The notes under the pieces are model-generated. The model ran no database searches, was not told the DNA's origin, and saw only the letters and a program-made list of their open reading frames with translations. From the NCBI RefSeq assembly GCF_019977355.1, contig NZ_AP024655.1, positions 1,674,001 to 1,738,000 on the forward strand: DNA of 64,000 bases. The letters are read 5' to 3'. A program made the position numbers and the translations under genes. This document shows positions 31,615 through 40,929 of this stretch, piece by piece; position 1 is the stretch's first letter; every line of letters begins with the position of its first letter. This DNA comes from Arthrobacter sp. NicSoilB8 (GTDB lineage: Bacteria > Actinomycetota > Actinomycetes > Actinomycetales > Micrococcaceae).

Positions 31615-32952
31615 ATGGATCCGATCAAGAACATGATTTCCGCAACTGACCCCGTGCACAACGATCCGTCCGTGCCCGACGGCGAGGCAGCCCTGAGTAA
31701 GATGCTCGCCGAACCCGGGGAGTTCAGCGACAGCCTCCCGCGCAATGTCTTCTCCCTCGCCGCCCGGAAGCACCGGCGCGCCCGGCTCGCCGGTGTGCTG
31801 ACCCTCGCCGCGGCGGCCGTCACCGCCGGTATCCTGGTCGCCACTAACCTGGGCTCCCTGACCACCGCCCCGGAGCCGGCAAGCACGGTAGCCGGTCTCG
31901 GGACAGCCTCGAGCACTGCTACGCCCACGCCGACTCCGACTCCCACACCGACGGCCACACCGACGCCTTCAACGTCCGCATCCTCAACGCCGAAGGCCGC
32001 TGTTGGCCACGGGGAGTGCACCAAAGAGAATCTCACAAGCAATTGGGAGATGTTTCAGAAAGTGCGGCCCGTCATTGAACTCGTCGGATGTTCGGCGGGC
32101 TGGATGGGCATGGTTGCCGCCGCGGCAAACGACGCCCCCGAACCGTCTCCCGGCGATTCGTTCTGGATCGCGTCGCTGGTCAATGGCACGTACGTTTTCG
32201 ACAACACTGACCCTTCGTCCAGCATCTCCAGCTGGCGGCAAGCGAACCTGAACAACGACGGACTGACCGCAGAGCGGTCAATGGACAAGGAATTCGCGGA
32301 CAAGGGCATCCCCGTTGGACTCCGGGAGGCGCTCGTCGGGGTGCCTGAGGCCGGTAGTTTGGCCGCCCGAGGGATCAAGACCTACTCCTACGGGTCCGCC
32401 GGCTACACGTTGGCCTTCAACTACCCCGCGGCGTGGCGCCTGGTCGACTCGTCCGAGAGTATTGCCCTGTCCAACGGTCCGGGGACTGCCCTTAAAGACT
32501 CGGCCGGCAAGGTCGTGGCACAGCTGGCCTCCGGGGACCCCACTGACTGGAGGACCAGCGCCTGCCGCAACAACGCTCCCTACAAGGTCCTGGACAGCCA
32601 GTCCATGCCGGAATTGCCGTTCGATGCTGCAGCACCGGCAGAAGGAACACCTCGGTTCGTCTTCGTCGTCATGACCTCAGCCGCAGACGATGGCGGCCCC
32701 GTCCAAGCGGGTATAGGCATCACGAACCGCATAGCCGGACAATCCGGGATCGGCTGTGTCCTTGATTTCGCGGTGGGGGGACCTGACCCGTTGAACGCCT
32801 ACAGCTTCACGGACCGTCGTCCACTTGGCGGCCCAGCCTGGGGCCTCTTTAAGTTCCAGACCATGGACGAGGCGGCAGCCTTTACCCGGACGCAGGGCTA
32901 CAAGGACCTGAAATCAGTCATCACCTCGCTCACCGTCACCAAGGTCAACTAG
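31615..32952 (+). CDS. Membrane-anchored protein with large extracellular domain, probable sigma-factor partner
   Basis: 445 residues from ATG 31615 (GTG 31606 overlapping the sigma stop is possible). Residues 1-55 are cytoplasmic and acidic to basic, without the HxxxCxxC zinc motif of ZAS anti-sigma factors. One membrane helix (LAGVLTLAAAAVTAGILVAT, about 58-78) follows. A Thr-Pro repeat linker (TPTPTPTPTPTATPTPSTSA) leads to an extracellular domain of about 310 residues with several cysteines (HGECTKEN, LVGCSAG, TSACRNN, GIGCVLD). No named domain is recognised. The arrangement is that of an anti-sigma factor or sensor, inferred from context. AT/GC use is like the neighbours. Confidence 0.72.
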   Translation: MDPIKNMISATDPVHNDPSVPDGEAALSKMLAEPGEFSDSLPRNVFSLAARKHRRARLAGVLTLAAAAVTAGILVATNLGSLTTAPEPASTVAGLGTASSTATPTPTPTPTPTATPTPSTSASSTPKAAVGHGECTKENLTSNWEMFQKVRPVIELVGCSAGWMGMVAAAANDAPEPSPGDSFWIASLVNGTYVFDNTDPSSSISSWRQANLNNDGLTAERSMDKEFADKGIPVGLREALVGVPEAGSLAARGIKTYSYGSAGYTLAFNYPAAWRLVDSSESIALSNGPGTALKDSAGKVVAQLASGDPTDWRTSACRNNAPYKVLDSQSMPELPFDAAAPAEGTPRFVFVVMTSAADDGGPVQAGIGITNRIAGQSGIGCVLDFAVGGPDPLNAYSFTDRRPLGGPAWGLFKFQTMDEAAAFTRTQGYKDLKSVITSLTVTKVN

Positions 32953-33136
32953 GACCATCACCCAGAACATCTAAAAGACCGATCGACCATTGCACACCGC
33001 TTGACAAGCAACGCACCGCGATTGCCGCTAGCCTGCGGGGTGGAACGCGGCCTGGCCGGAAAGAACGCGGCCGCGGCCGACAAGAACCGCCCGCACAAAC
33101 AAAATTGAAGCACCAACAGCACAACGAGGGACTGAC

Positions 33137-33569
33137 ATGAATTCGACCAAGAAAAACATCACAGGAGAGGCTGCCTTCGGTCATGAGGGAACCGCGCCGC
33201 ATTACGCCGAGAAGCCGTTCAATGCCTCCTCAGGCCCAGGCAGGCTGCGGTGGCGGCCGTAGCCGCCGCCCTGCTGCTTGGCGCCACAGCCGGCGCCCAG
33301 TCCGGTGCAGGCTCACCGGCCGCCGGGCAGGGCACCTCAGCGAGCAGTGTGGCCGGGAGGGACGGGAAGTCCTGCATGTTCTACAACGTGGTGAGCGGGC
33401 CGGCCGAATCGCCGTTCTACTACTTCACCGACGACGTCCAGGTGAACTCCGGCGGATCCGAACCGAGCGGAAACCGGAAGGGTGCCAAGCGGCGAAGGCC
33501 TATATGCAGACCCCCGAGTACGTGAACGTGAAGCGCATGATCGCCTCGCTGAAAATCAGCGCAGGCTAG
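33137..33569 (+). pseudogene. Small secreted protein gene broken by two frameshifts
   Basis: ATG 33137 has a good GAGGG site six bases upstream and starts MNSTKKNITGEAAFGHEGTA but stops at 33262. The next frame from about 33184 gives a signal-peptide-like RPRQAAVAAVAAALLLGATA, then GKSCMFYNVVSGPAESPFYY. A further shift near 33485 is needed to reach AAKAYMQTPEYVNVKRMIAS and the TAG at 33567. So one ~140-residue exported protein would be restored by two one-base changes. Either a decayed gene or sequencing errors. Family unknown; it follows the sigma/membrane-protein pair and could have been one of its targets. Confidence 0.65.
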
Positions 33570-33625
33570 CCGCACCGCCGCAGGCAGAGAAAGCACGCAG
33601 AAAATAGCTGGCGGAAAGCAGGCAG

Positions 33626-33669
33626 AAAAAACGCGGGCCGGTCACCTTTGGGGGTGACCGGCCCGCGTT
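33626..33669. terminator. Bidirectional terminator between the secreted-protein remnant and prpC
   Basis: 17-bp perfect arms AACGCGGGCCGGTCACC (33630-33646) / GGTGACCGGCCCGCGTT (33653-33669), 6-base loop. The A-run before it (33626-33631) becomes a U-run for minus-strand transcripts, so it best serves prpC. Confidence 0.93.
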
Positions 33670-33712
33670 CTCTGGCTGCCGGCGTAGGTTCCGCAGGCAG
33701 CTAAGGCAGCTA

Positions 33713-34852
33713 CTAAGGCAAGTGCCGTTCCTCGACGCCGTTGTACTCGCTGAGCGGGCGGATCAGTGAGTTCGATTCGAGCTGCTCCATGATGTGCGCA
33801 GTCCAGCCCGTGATGCGGCTGGCGACGAACAGGGGAGTGAAGGTCGCCGTGTCGAATCCCATGAGGTGGTAGGTCGGGCCGGTCGGATAATCGAGGTTGG
33901 GCTTGATCGCCTTGGCCTCATCCATCGCCATTTCCAGCCCGTTGTAGAGGCCAAGGAGTTCGGGGCGGCCGTAGTGCGCGATCATCTTGTCCAGGGCGGC
34001 CTTCATGGTGGGCACCCGGGAGTCGCCGTGCTTGTAGACGCGGTGGCCGAAACCCATCACCTTCCGCTTGTGGGCCAAGGCATCTTCCATCCAGGCCTTG
34101 GCCCGGGCGTGGGCCTCGTCCAGTGACTCTTCCGGCCGGATGCCGATCTCGTCGAACGTGTGCATGACGGCCTCGTTGGCTCCGCCATGGAGCGAGCCCT
34201 TGAGGGCGCCGATGGCGCCCGTCACGGCCGAGTGCAGGTCCGAGAGCGTGGACGTGATCACCCGTGCCGTGAACGTGGAGGCATTGAAGGAGTGCTCCGC
34301 GTACAAGATCATGGAGACGTTGAAAGCGTCGACTACTTCGGGGACGGCCTCCTCGCCGAACGTCATCCAGAGGAAGTTGGCGTCGTAACCCAGATCCTCG
34401 CGGGGTTCCACCACGTCCTGGCCTCGCCGGCGCCGCTGGTCGTAGGCCACCACGGCCGGCATTGCCGCGAACAGATCAATGGCCTTGGCCAGGTTGGCCT
34501 CCCGCGAGGAATCATTTTCGAGGGGGTGCCGGGCCCCCATCACGGAGGCCGCCGTCCGACAGACATCCATGGGATGGGATGTGGTCGGCAGGGCGTCGAT
34601 CACCTGTTTGACCACGGGGTCCAGCGCACGGCCGGCCCGTTCCCGCGCGGAAAACTCCGCCAGCTGCTCCGCGGTGGGCAGTTCGCCGTTCCAGAGCAGG
34701 TAGGCGACTTCCTCGAAACTGCACTTGGCGGCCAGCTCCTGGACGGGGTAGCCGCGGTAGAGCAGCGAGTTGGTATCCGGGTTGACCTTTGAGACCGCGG
34801 TGTAGTCCACCACGACGCCGGCGAGGCCCTTTTTAATGTCCTGTTCAGCCAT
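33713..34852 (-). CDS. prpC: 2-Methylcitrate synthase (citrate synthase family)
   Basis: 379 residues, MAEQDIKKGLAGVVVDYTAV with AGGAGTTT (RC) upstream. The citrate-synthase landmarks are GSLHGGANEAVM and the active-site GFGHRVYKHGDSR, followed by the C-terminal acid residue region. The short length and YRGYPVQELA start are typical of the propionate type, which condenses propionyl-CoA with oxaloacetate, though such enzymes also accept acetyl-CoA. It is last in the order GntR-prpD-prpB-prpC, 62 bases after prpB. Assignment as 2-methylcitrate rather than citrate synthase depends on this operon context. Confidence 0.93.
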   Translation of the reverse strand: MAEQDIKKGLAGVVVDYTAVSKVNPDTNSLLYRGYPVQELAAKCSFEEVAYLLWNGELPTAEQLAEFSARERAGRALDPVVKQVIDALPTTSHPMDVCRTAASVMGARHPLENDSSREANLAKAIDLFAAMPAVVAYDQRRRRGQDVVEPREDLGYDANFLWMTFGEEAVPEVVDAFNVSMILYAEHSFNASTFTARVITSTLSDLHSAVTGAIGALKGSLHGGANEAVMHTFDEIGIRPEESLDEAHARAKAWMEDALAHKRKVMGFGHRVYKHGDSRVPTMKAALDKMIAHYGRPELLGLYNGLEMAMDEAKAIKPNLDYPTGPTYHLMGFDTATFTPLFVASRITGWTAHIMEQLESNSLIRPLSEYNGVEERHLP

Positions 34853-34914
34853 GCTGAAACTCCTTTGTTCCTAACGCCTGTGTACCGGCAGGTGCCGGCG
34901 GTTCCATGCGGGGC

Positions 34915-35817
34915 TTACTGACCTGGGATCTGGAAATTAAAGACTCCGGTGTCAAAACGGTTGTAAGCCTCATAATCAACGAGATCGTACAAACGCGCAC
35001 GGGTCAGCATGCTCCCAACCTGTGCCTCCTGGGTACCGTCGGCCTTAATCGATTCCAGAGTACGCTCCGCAGCCCCCATGGCACTACGGAGAAGTGTCAC
35101 CGGATAGATCACCATATTGACCCCGACGCCGGCGAGCTCGTCCACCGTGAACAGGGCGCTCTGGCCGAATTCGGTCATGTTGGCCAGGATGGGGACGTCG
35201 ACGGCGTCGCGGATCGCCTGGAACTCGCTCAGGTCTTTCATTGCCTCGGGGAAGATCGCGTCCGCGCCGGCTTCCACCAGCGCCTTTGCCCGGTCCTGGG
35301 CGGCCTGGAGACCGTCAGTGGCGCGGATGTCGGTCCGCGCCATGATCAGGAAGTTCGGGTCGCGCCGGGCGTCGGCCGCGGCACGGATCCGCTTGGTCGC
35401 TGTCTCGAGGTCCACCACGTTTTTTCCGTCGAGGTGGCCGCAGCGCTTGGGGTTGAACTGGTCCTCGATGTGGCAGCCGGCCAGGCCCGCGTTCTCGAGT
35501 TCCTGGATGCTGCGGGCCACGTTCATGGGCTCGCCGAAGCCGGTGTCGGCGTCGACGATCGAGGGCAGATCGGTCATCCGGGCGATCTGCCCGGCCCTGG
35601 TGGCGACCTCGGTGAGCGTGGTCAGCCCGATGTCCGGCAGTCCGAGGTCGTTGGCTAGGACGGCGCCGGAAATGTAGACGCCGGCGAAACCCTTTTCCTC
35701 GATCAGCCGGGCCGAGAGCGGGTTGAACGCGCCCGGGAACTGCGCGATGGTGCCGGAGGCGAGGAGTTCGCGGAAGCGGATCCTCTTCTGCTCCGGCGTG
35801 GTCTTCGAATACAGCAT
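34915..35817 (-). CDS. prpB: 2-Methylisocitrate lyase
   Basis: 300 residues. ICL/PEP-mutase-type barrel that splits 2-methylisocitrate into pyruvate and succinate. The catalytic loop is KRCGHLDGK; GVYISGAVLANDLGLPDIGL, VDADTGFGEPMNVARSIQEL and ARTDIRATDGL are family blocks. The ATG overlaps the prpD stop by one base (TGATG), implying translational coupling. Confidence 0.95.
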   Translation of the reverse strand: MLYSKTTPEQKRIRFRELLASGTIAQFPGAFNPLSARLIEEKGFAGVYISGAVLANDLGLPDIGLTTLTEVATRAGQIARMTDLPSIVDADTGFGEPMNVARSIQELENAGLAGCHIEDQFNPKRCGHLDGKNVVDLETATKRIRAAADARRDPNFLIMARTDIRATDGLQAAQDRAKALVEAGADAIFPEAMKDLSEFQAIRDAVDVPILANMTEFGQSALFTVDELAGVGVNMVIYPVTLLRSAMGAAERTLESIKADGTQEAQVGSMLTRARLYDLVDYEAYNRFDTGVFNFQIPGQ

Positions 35818-37337
35818 CAGAACAGTCCCTTCGGTGCGGCGCTGAGGTCGATCACGCCGTCGGCGGCCTGGATGTTCAGCTGGTCCAGTTCACCGGCGGC
35901 GAGCTCGGGGAGCCGTGCGGCGGCGGCGAGGAAGCGCTCGATTTCCTCGTCGGCCACGAGGCCCGCGGCGAGGGTACGGAATTTGTTGACGTACTGCTCA
36001 CGCGCGAACGGACGGGCGCCCAGCGGGTGGGCATCGGCGACGGCGATCGACTCCGTGATGACGGTGCCGTCCTTGAGCGTGATGACCACGGTGCCGCCGA
36101 ACGCCTTCTCGGCGATGTCCAGGGAGTGGTAGCGCCGGGTCCACTCGGGATCCTCGACCGTGGTGACCTTGTGCCACAGCTCCACGGTGTCCGGGCGGGC
36201 GGCGCGTTCCGGGCCGTAGGAATCGACGTGGTGCCAGGCACCGTCCTGCAGGGCGACGGTGAAGATGTACGGGATGGAGTGGTCCAGGGTCTCGCGGCTG
36301 GCCGTGGGGCTGTACTTCTGGGGGTCGTTGGCGCCGGACCCGATCACGTAGTGGGTGTGGTGGCTGGTCTTGATCAGCACGGAGTCGACGTTGGCCGGGT
36401 CCGTGACCTCGGGGTGCTCGCCGTGCAGCTTGCGGGCGAGGTCGATCCACGCCTGCGCCTGGTACTCGGCCGAGTGTTCCTTGGTGTAGGTGTCAAGGAT
36501 GGCCCGCTTGGCCTCGCCGGCCTCGGGCAGAGGCACCATGTAGGAGGCGTCCGGACCGTCGAGCATCCAGGCGATCACGCCGTCTTCGCCCTCGTAGATC
36601 GGCACGGGGGAGGTCTGGCCGCGCATGGCGCGGTCCGCGGATTCGACGGCCATCTTGCCGGCGAACGCGGGGGCGTGCGCCTTCCAGGTGGAGATCTCGC
36701 CCTTGCGGGACTGCCGGGTGGCGGTGGTCGTGTGCAGTGCCTGGCCGACGGACTGGAAGATGGTCTCGACGTCGAGGTCCAGCAGGGTGCCGATGCCGGC
36801 GGCCGCGGAGGGGCCGAGGTGGGCCACGTGGTCGATCTTGTGCTTGTGCAGGCAGATGGCCTTGACCAGGTTGACCTGGATCTCGTAGCCGGTGGCGATC
36901 CCGCGGATCAGGTCCTGGCCGCTGGCCCCGACGTGCTGGGCGACGGCAAGGATCGGCGGGATGTTGTCACCCGGGTGGGAGTAGTCCGCGGCGAGGAAGG
37001 TGTCGTGGTAGTCGAGCTCGCGGACCGCGACGCCGTTGGCCCAGGCGGCCCACTCCGGGGCCACGCGCTCTTCGATGCCGAAGACCTTCGAGCCCTTGCC
37101 TCCGGTGGTGGGGCCGTGGGTGAGGGCCTGGGCCCGGGCCGCGACGATCGGGGCACGGTTCAGCGAGGCGATCGCGACGGAGGCATTATCGATCACGCGG
37201 TTGATCACCATGTCGGTGACGTCAGCGGTGACGTCCACGGGATCCGCAGCGACCTTGGCGATCTTGTAGGCCAGCTGGTCCTCGCGGGGCAGGTTTTCCT
37301 CGCTCTTGTAAACGCGGACGTGGTGTTCCTTGACCAT
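35817..37337 (-). CDS. prpD: 2-Methylcitrate dehydratase
   Basis: 506 residues from ATG 37337 ([20 protein letters not shown]), which has an AGAAGGAGC site (RC of 37341-37349) upstream; the frame runs further but without protein similarity. MmgE/PrpD family, cofactor-free dehydration of 2-methylcitrate to 2-methyl-cis-aconitate. Landmarks: [40 protein letters not shown] and [16 protein letters not shown] near the end. Lies 10 bases after the GntR regulator gene stop. Confidence 0.94.
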   Translation of the reverse strand: MVKEHHVRVYKSEENLPREDQLAYKIAKVAADPVDVTADVTDMVINRVIDNASVAIASLNRAPIVAARAQALTHGPTTGGKGSKVFGIEERVAPEWAAWANGVAVRELDYHDTFLAADYSHPGDNIPPILAVAQHVGASGQDLIRGIATGYEIQVNLVKAICLHKHKIDHVAHLGPSAAAGIGTLLDLDVETIFQSVGQALHTTTATRQSRKGEISTWKAHAPAFAGKMAVESADRAMRGQTSPVPIYEGEDGVIAWMLDGPDASYMVPLPEAGEAKRAILDTYTKEHSAEYQAQAWIDLARKLHGEHPEVTDPANVDSVLIKTSHHTHYVIGSGANDPQKYSPTASRETLDHSIPYIFTVALQDGAWHHVDSYGPERAARPDTVELWHKVTTVEDPEWTRRYHSLDIAEKAFGGTVVITLKDGTVITESIAVADAHPLGARPFAREQYVNKFRTLAAGLVADEEIERFLAAAARLPELAAGELDQLNIQAADGVIDLSAAPKGLF

Positions 37338-37347
37338 GGTGCTCCTT

Positions 37348-37989
37348 CTAGTGAGGTGTGTGCGTGGCTTTGACGTGGGAAAGGCTGCGGTGCAGGTGAA
37401 GCGTGGTGGCGGCCTCGGCCAGCCGAGGGTTGCCGGCGGCGATTGCCTCGGCGATCGCGGCGTGCTCGGCGGCTGCGGCGGTGAGCCGGGCGGCGTCGTC
37501 GGCGGCCAGACGCCGGACGCGCACGAGGTGCACACGGAGGCTGCGCATGGCCTGGACGAGGTAGGCGTTGGAGATCGCGGCGTCGATGGCCGCGTCGAGC
37601 CGGCCCACCAGCTCGTAGTACTCGTGCAGGGCGGGATCCTGGCCGCCGATCAGTTCCGGGGCCCGGAGCAGCTCGCGCCGGAGCGCATCGAAGGTCGCGG
37701 GGTCGCCGCGCTCGGCGGCCAGGGCGGCGGCCTTTCCCTCGAGGGTTTCGCGCAGTTCGAACAGTTCATCGATGTCGTCCAGTGAAATGTCGGTGACGAC
37801 GACGCCGCGGCCGCCCGCCGTCGTCGTCAGTCCTTCGGCGGTGAGCCGGCTCAGGGCCTCCCGCAGCGGAGTGCGCGAGATGCCGAGGCGCTCTGACTGT
37901 TCGACTTCGGCAAGGACCGTTCCGGGCAGGAGGCGCCACTCGATGATGTCATCGCGCAGGGCCGCGTAGGCCTTGTCGCTGGCGCGCAT
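37348..37989 (-). CDS. GntR-family (FCD domain) regulator of the prp genes
   Basis: 213 residues from ATG 37989 ([20 protein letters not shown]), preceded by AAGGAGG (RC of about 37994-38000). An N-terminal winged HTH ([20 protein letters not shown]) and a C-terminal FCD ligand domain (residues about 80-200, with [20 protein letters not shown]) place it in the FadR subgroup. It heads the prpDBC operon, and the divergent prpE lies across an intergenic region holding two GTGTATACAC palindromes, a typical FCD-type operator. Likely a repressor released by a methylcitrate-cycle intermediate; the ligand is inferred. Confidence 0.9.
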   Translation of the reverse strand: MRASDKAYAALRDDIIEWRLLPGTVLAEVEQSERLGISRTPLREALSRLTAEGLTTTAGGRGVVVTDISLDDIDELFELRETLEGKAAALAAERGDPATFDALRRELLRAPELIGGQDPALHEYYELVGRLDAAIDAAISNAYLVQAMRSLRVHLVRVRRLAADDAARLTAAAAEHAAIAEAIAAGNPRLAEAATTLHLHRSLSHVKATHTPH

Positions 37990-38033
37990 CCTGCCTCCTT
38001 CGGTGGTGGCTCTGTTGGGGTGATCACAACCCA

Positions 38034-38043
38034 GTGTATACAC
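38034..38043. promoter_or_regulatory. GTGTATACAC palindrome, GntR operator 1
   Basis: Perfect 10-bp palindrome 45 bases before the regulator ATG. Centre 38038.5. Confidence 0.8.
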
Positions 38044-38096
38044 GAAGGGTCACTTTGCCCAGTATTCTGCGGCTGCAGTGTAGAAATTAGCCAGCC

Positions 38097-38106
38097 GTGT
38101 ATACAC
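38097..38106. promoter_or_regulatory. GTGTATACAC palindrome, GntR operator 2
   Basis: Identical palindrome, centre 38101.5, 63 bp from the first and about 72 bases before the prpE start, so it could cover the prpE promoter. Confidence 0.8.
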
Positions 38107-38177
38107 AACCCTTGTGCCGCCGGTCTTCACCGGTCTACCATGGGCTGCATCACACCGTCGTGGACAGGATGCATGTC

Positions 38178-40079
38178 ATGGTCAGCAAGAGCTACCGGCC
38201 CGCTTATGAACGTAGCCTGGAACAGCCCGCAGAATTTTGGCTGGATGCCGCGCGGGGGATCTCCTGGTCCGCCGAGCCCCGCCAGGCCCTCGACGACAGC
38301 CGGGCACCGCTGTACGACTGGTTTCCCGACGGCGTCCTGAACACGTGCTACAACGCCCTTGACCGGCACGTGGCCCAGGGCAGGGGCGCGCAGGACGCCC
38401 TGGTCTACGACTCGGCCATGCTGGGAATTCAACAGCGCTTCAGCTATGCCGAACTCACGGAGCTCGTGGCCCGGTTCGCCGGTGTGCTGCGCCGCAGCGG
38501 AGTCGGCCGGGGCGACCGCGTTGTGATTTACATGCCGATGATCCCCGAGGCCGCGATCGCGATGCTGGCCACCGCCCGGCTCGGCGCCGTGCACTCCGTG
38601 GTCTTCGGCGGCTTTGCGCCCAAGGAACTCGCCGCCCGGATCCGGGACGCAGCCCCCGCCGCGGTGGTGACGGCATCCGGCGGCATCGAGCCGTCGCGCC
38701 GGATTGAATACCTGCCCGCCGTCGCCGAGGCCCTCGGCATCGCGGGCGCCCCGGACACCCCGGTACTGGTCAAGGCCAGGGAGGGCTTCGCCACGTCCGT
38801 GGCCGCACACCCCGGATGGCTCGACTGGGACACCGAGATGGCCTCCGCCGAGCCCGCCGCGCCGGTGGACGTCAAGGCGACGGATCCGCTGTACATCCTC
38901 TACACCTCGGGCACCACCGGCTCGCCGAAGGGCGTGGTGCGGGACAACGGCGGCCATGCCGTGGCCCTGAGATGGACCATGGAAAACATTTACGACGTCG
39001 GTCCGGGGGACGTCATGTGGACGGCCTCCGACGTCGGCTGGGTGGTGGGCCACTCCTACATCGTGTACGGGCCGCTGTTGGCCGGCGCCACCACGGTGCT
39101 GTACGAAGGAAAGCCCGTCGGGACCCCGGACGCCGGCGCGTTCTGGCGGGTGATCCAGGACCATAAGGTCAACGTGCTGTTCACCGCGCCCACCGCACTG
39201 CGTGCCATCCGGAAGGCCGACCCTGAGGCGCAGCTGCTCGAAAAGTACGACATCTCCAGCCTGCGGACCCTGTTCGCGGCGGGCGAGCGGCTGGACACCG
39301 ACACGTTCCACTGGGCCTCCCGGGTCCTGGGCGTTCCGGTGGTCGACCATTGGTGGCAGACCGAGACAGGCTGGGCCATTTGCGCCAACCCCCGCGGCCT
39401 CGACGGGCTGCCGATCAAGGCAGGCTCGCCCAGCGTCCCGATGCCCGGCTTCAGGCTCACGATCGTCGACGGCGCGGGCGAGGACGTGGAGGCCGGCACC
39501 GAGGGCAACATTGTCCTGGGCCTGCCGCTGCCGCCTGGCACCCTGACCACGCTTTGGCGCAACGACGAACGCTACGTTTCCTCCTACCTCCAGGCATTCG
39601 AGGGCTACTACGCCACCGGCGACTCCGGCTACCGTGACGAGGACGGCTACGTGTTCGTCATGGGCCGCACCGACGACATCATCAACGTCGCCGGGCACCG
39701 GCTCTCCACCGGCGCCATGGAACAGGTGATCGGCCAGCACCCGGCAGTTGCCGAATGCGCGGTGATCGGCCTCGCCGACCCGCTCAAGGGCCAGCGGCCC
39801 AGCGGCTACGTGGTCCTCAAATCCGGGGTGGACGTGCCTGAGGACATCCTGGTCAAGGACCTTATCGCCCTGGTCCGGCGCGACATCGGGGCCGTGGCGG
39901 ACTTCAAACACGTCACCGTGGTGGAGGCCCTGCCCAAGACGCGGTCGGGCAAGATCCTGCGCAAGACCATGCGCCAGATCGCCGACGGCGAGAACTACGT
40001 GGTGCCTTCCACGATCGAGGACGCCGGCGTGATCGACCGGCTGCTCGGCACCCTGCGCCCCGCCGCCACGGGGGAGTAG
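38178..40079 (+). CDS. prpE: Propionyl-CoA synthetase
   Basis: 633 residues from ATG 38178 (MVSKSYRPAYERSLEQPAEF), with GGACAGG nine bases upstream; ATG 38169 is less well placed, and the frame to 38097 crosses the operator. AMP-forming acyl-CoA synthetase of the acetate/propionate type: P-loop YTSGTTGSPKGVVRDNGGH (PrpE has VVRD), WWQTETGWAICANP, YYATGDSGYRDEDGYVFVMG, and the acetylatable lysine in PKTRSGKILRKTMR. Feeds propionyl-CoA to PrpC. Divergent from the regulator gene. Confidence 0.94.
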   Translation: MVSKSYRPAYERSLEQPAEFWLDAARGISWSAEPRQALDDSRAPLYDWFPDGVLNTCYNALDRHVAQGRGAQDALVYDSAMLGIQQRFSYAELTELVARFAGVLRRSGVGRGDRVVIYMPMIPEAAIAMLATARLGAVHSVVFGGFAPKELAARIRDAAPAAVVTASGGIEPSRRIEYLPAVAEALGIAGAPDTPVLVKAREGFATSVAAHPGWLDWDTEMASAEPAAPVDVKATDPLYILYTSGTTGSPKGVVRDNGGHAVALRWTMENIYDVGPGDVMWTASDVGWVVGHSYIVYGPLLAGATTVLYEGKPVGTPDAGAFWRVIQDHKVNVLFTAPTALRAIRKADPEAQLLEKYDISSLRTLFAAGERLDTDTFHWASRVLGVPVVDHWWQTETGWAICANPRGLDGLPIKAGSPSVPMPGFRLTIVDGAGEDVEAGTEGNIVLGLPLPPGTLTTLWRNDERYVSSYLQAFEGYYATGDSGYRDEDGYVFVMGRTDDIINVAGHRLSTGAMEQVIGQHPAVAECAVIGLADPLKGQRPSGYVVLKSGVDVPEDILVKDLIALVRRDIGAVADFKHVTVVEALPKTRSGKILRKTMRQIADGENYVVPSTIEDAGVIDRLLGTLRPAATGE

Positions 40080-40209
40080 CGCGTACAGAGTGTCCGGCAG
40101 CCAATGGCGGCGTGGCGCGCCGCCGAGTCCGCATTTCGCGTCAGTGTTTCGCGGAATCATTGCCGCCAAGTGCGACCTCGACGACGTGAAAACGCGGGGC
40201 GGGGCAGGC

Positions 40210-40929
40210 CTACGACGGTGGCCGGTTCCAGCGGTACTCGTTCTCCGGCCGGCCGGGGGTGCCGTAGCGCGCGGCGCGGGAGACTGTCCCGCCGTCGGCC
40301 AGGTATTCGAGGTAGCGCCGGGCGGTGACCCGGGACATGCCGAGCGATTCCATGACCTCGCTGGCCGACACCGCCCCGGCCTGACCCCTGATGAAGTCCT
40401 TGACTGATTCCAGCGTGGAGACGGACAGGCCCTTGGGCAGCGACACCTCGGACGGGGCACGCAGGCTCGCGAAGGCCTGGTCCACATCACTTTGGGAGGC
40501 ACCGGGCCCGGGGCCTCCCGCCCGGGGTGAGGCCAGCTGCTCGCGGAACTGCCGGTAGCTGGCGAGTTTGTCCGCGAACGTGGCGTACGTAAACGGCTTG
40601 ATCAGGTACTGGACCACGCCCGTGGCCACCGCGCTGCGGACGATGTTCAGTTCCCGCACGGCGGTGATGGCGATGATGTCCGCGAAGAGTCCGGCCGCCC
40701 GCATCCGGCGTGCGATGTCCAGCCCGTGCAGGTCCGGGAGGTTCATGTCCAGCAGCACCAGTTCCACCGGGTTGCCAGCCGCGGCGAATTCCGTGAGCAG
40801 GCGCAGGGCGGACTGCCCGTCGGGAGCGGAGCCGGCCAGGGTGAATCCGTCAAGCCGCCCGATGTAGGCGGCGTGCGCTGCGGCGGCGATGGGCTCGTCT
40901 TCGACGACGAGCACCCGGATGTCGCTCAT
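40210..40929 (-). CDS. Response regulator, CitB/DcuR family
   Basis: 239 residues. Receiver domain: acidic pocket EDEP near the N-terminus, phospho-acceptor in LVLLDMNLPDLHG, and the Thr/Lys region (ITAVRELN, QYLIKPFTYATF). The C-terminal domain (TLESVKDFIRGQAGAVSASE, SLGMSRVTARRYLEYL) is the CitB-type winged HTH. It probably activates the neighbouring dctA in response to C4-dicarboxylates or citrate. The start overlaps the kinase stop by ATGA. Confidence 0.93.
   Translation of the reverse strand: MSDIRVLVVEDEPIAAAAHAAYIGRLDGFTLAGSAPDGQSALRLLTEFAAAGNPVELVLLDMNLPDLHGLDIARRMRAAGLFADIIAITAVRELNIVRSAVATGVVQYLIKPFTYATFADKLASYRQFREQLASPRAGGPGPGASQSDVDQAFASLRAPSEVSLPKGLSVSTLESVKDFIRGQAGAVSASEVMESLGMSRVTARRYLEYLADGGTVSRAARYGTPGRPENEYRWNRPPS

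Noticed and set aside
38127..40502. 791-codon minus-strand open frame
   Set aside because: Antisense shadow of prpE running into a gene-free stretch; low-complexity and without motifs.
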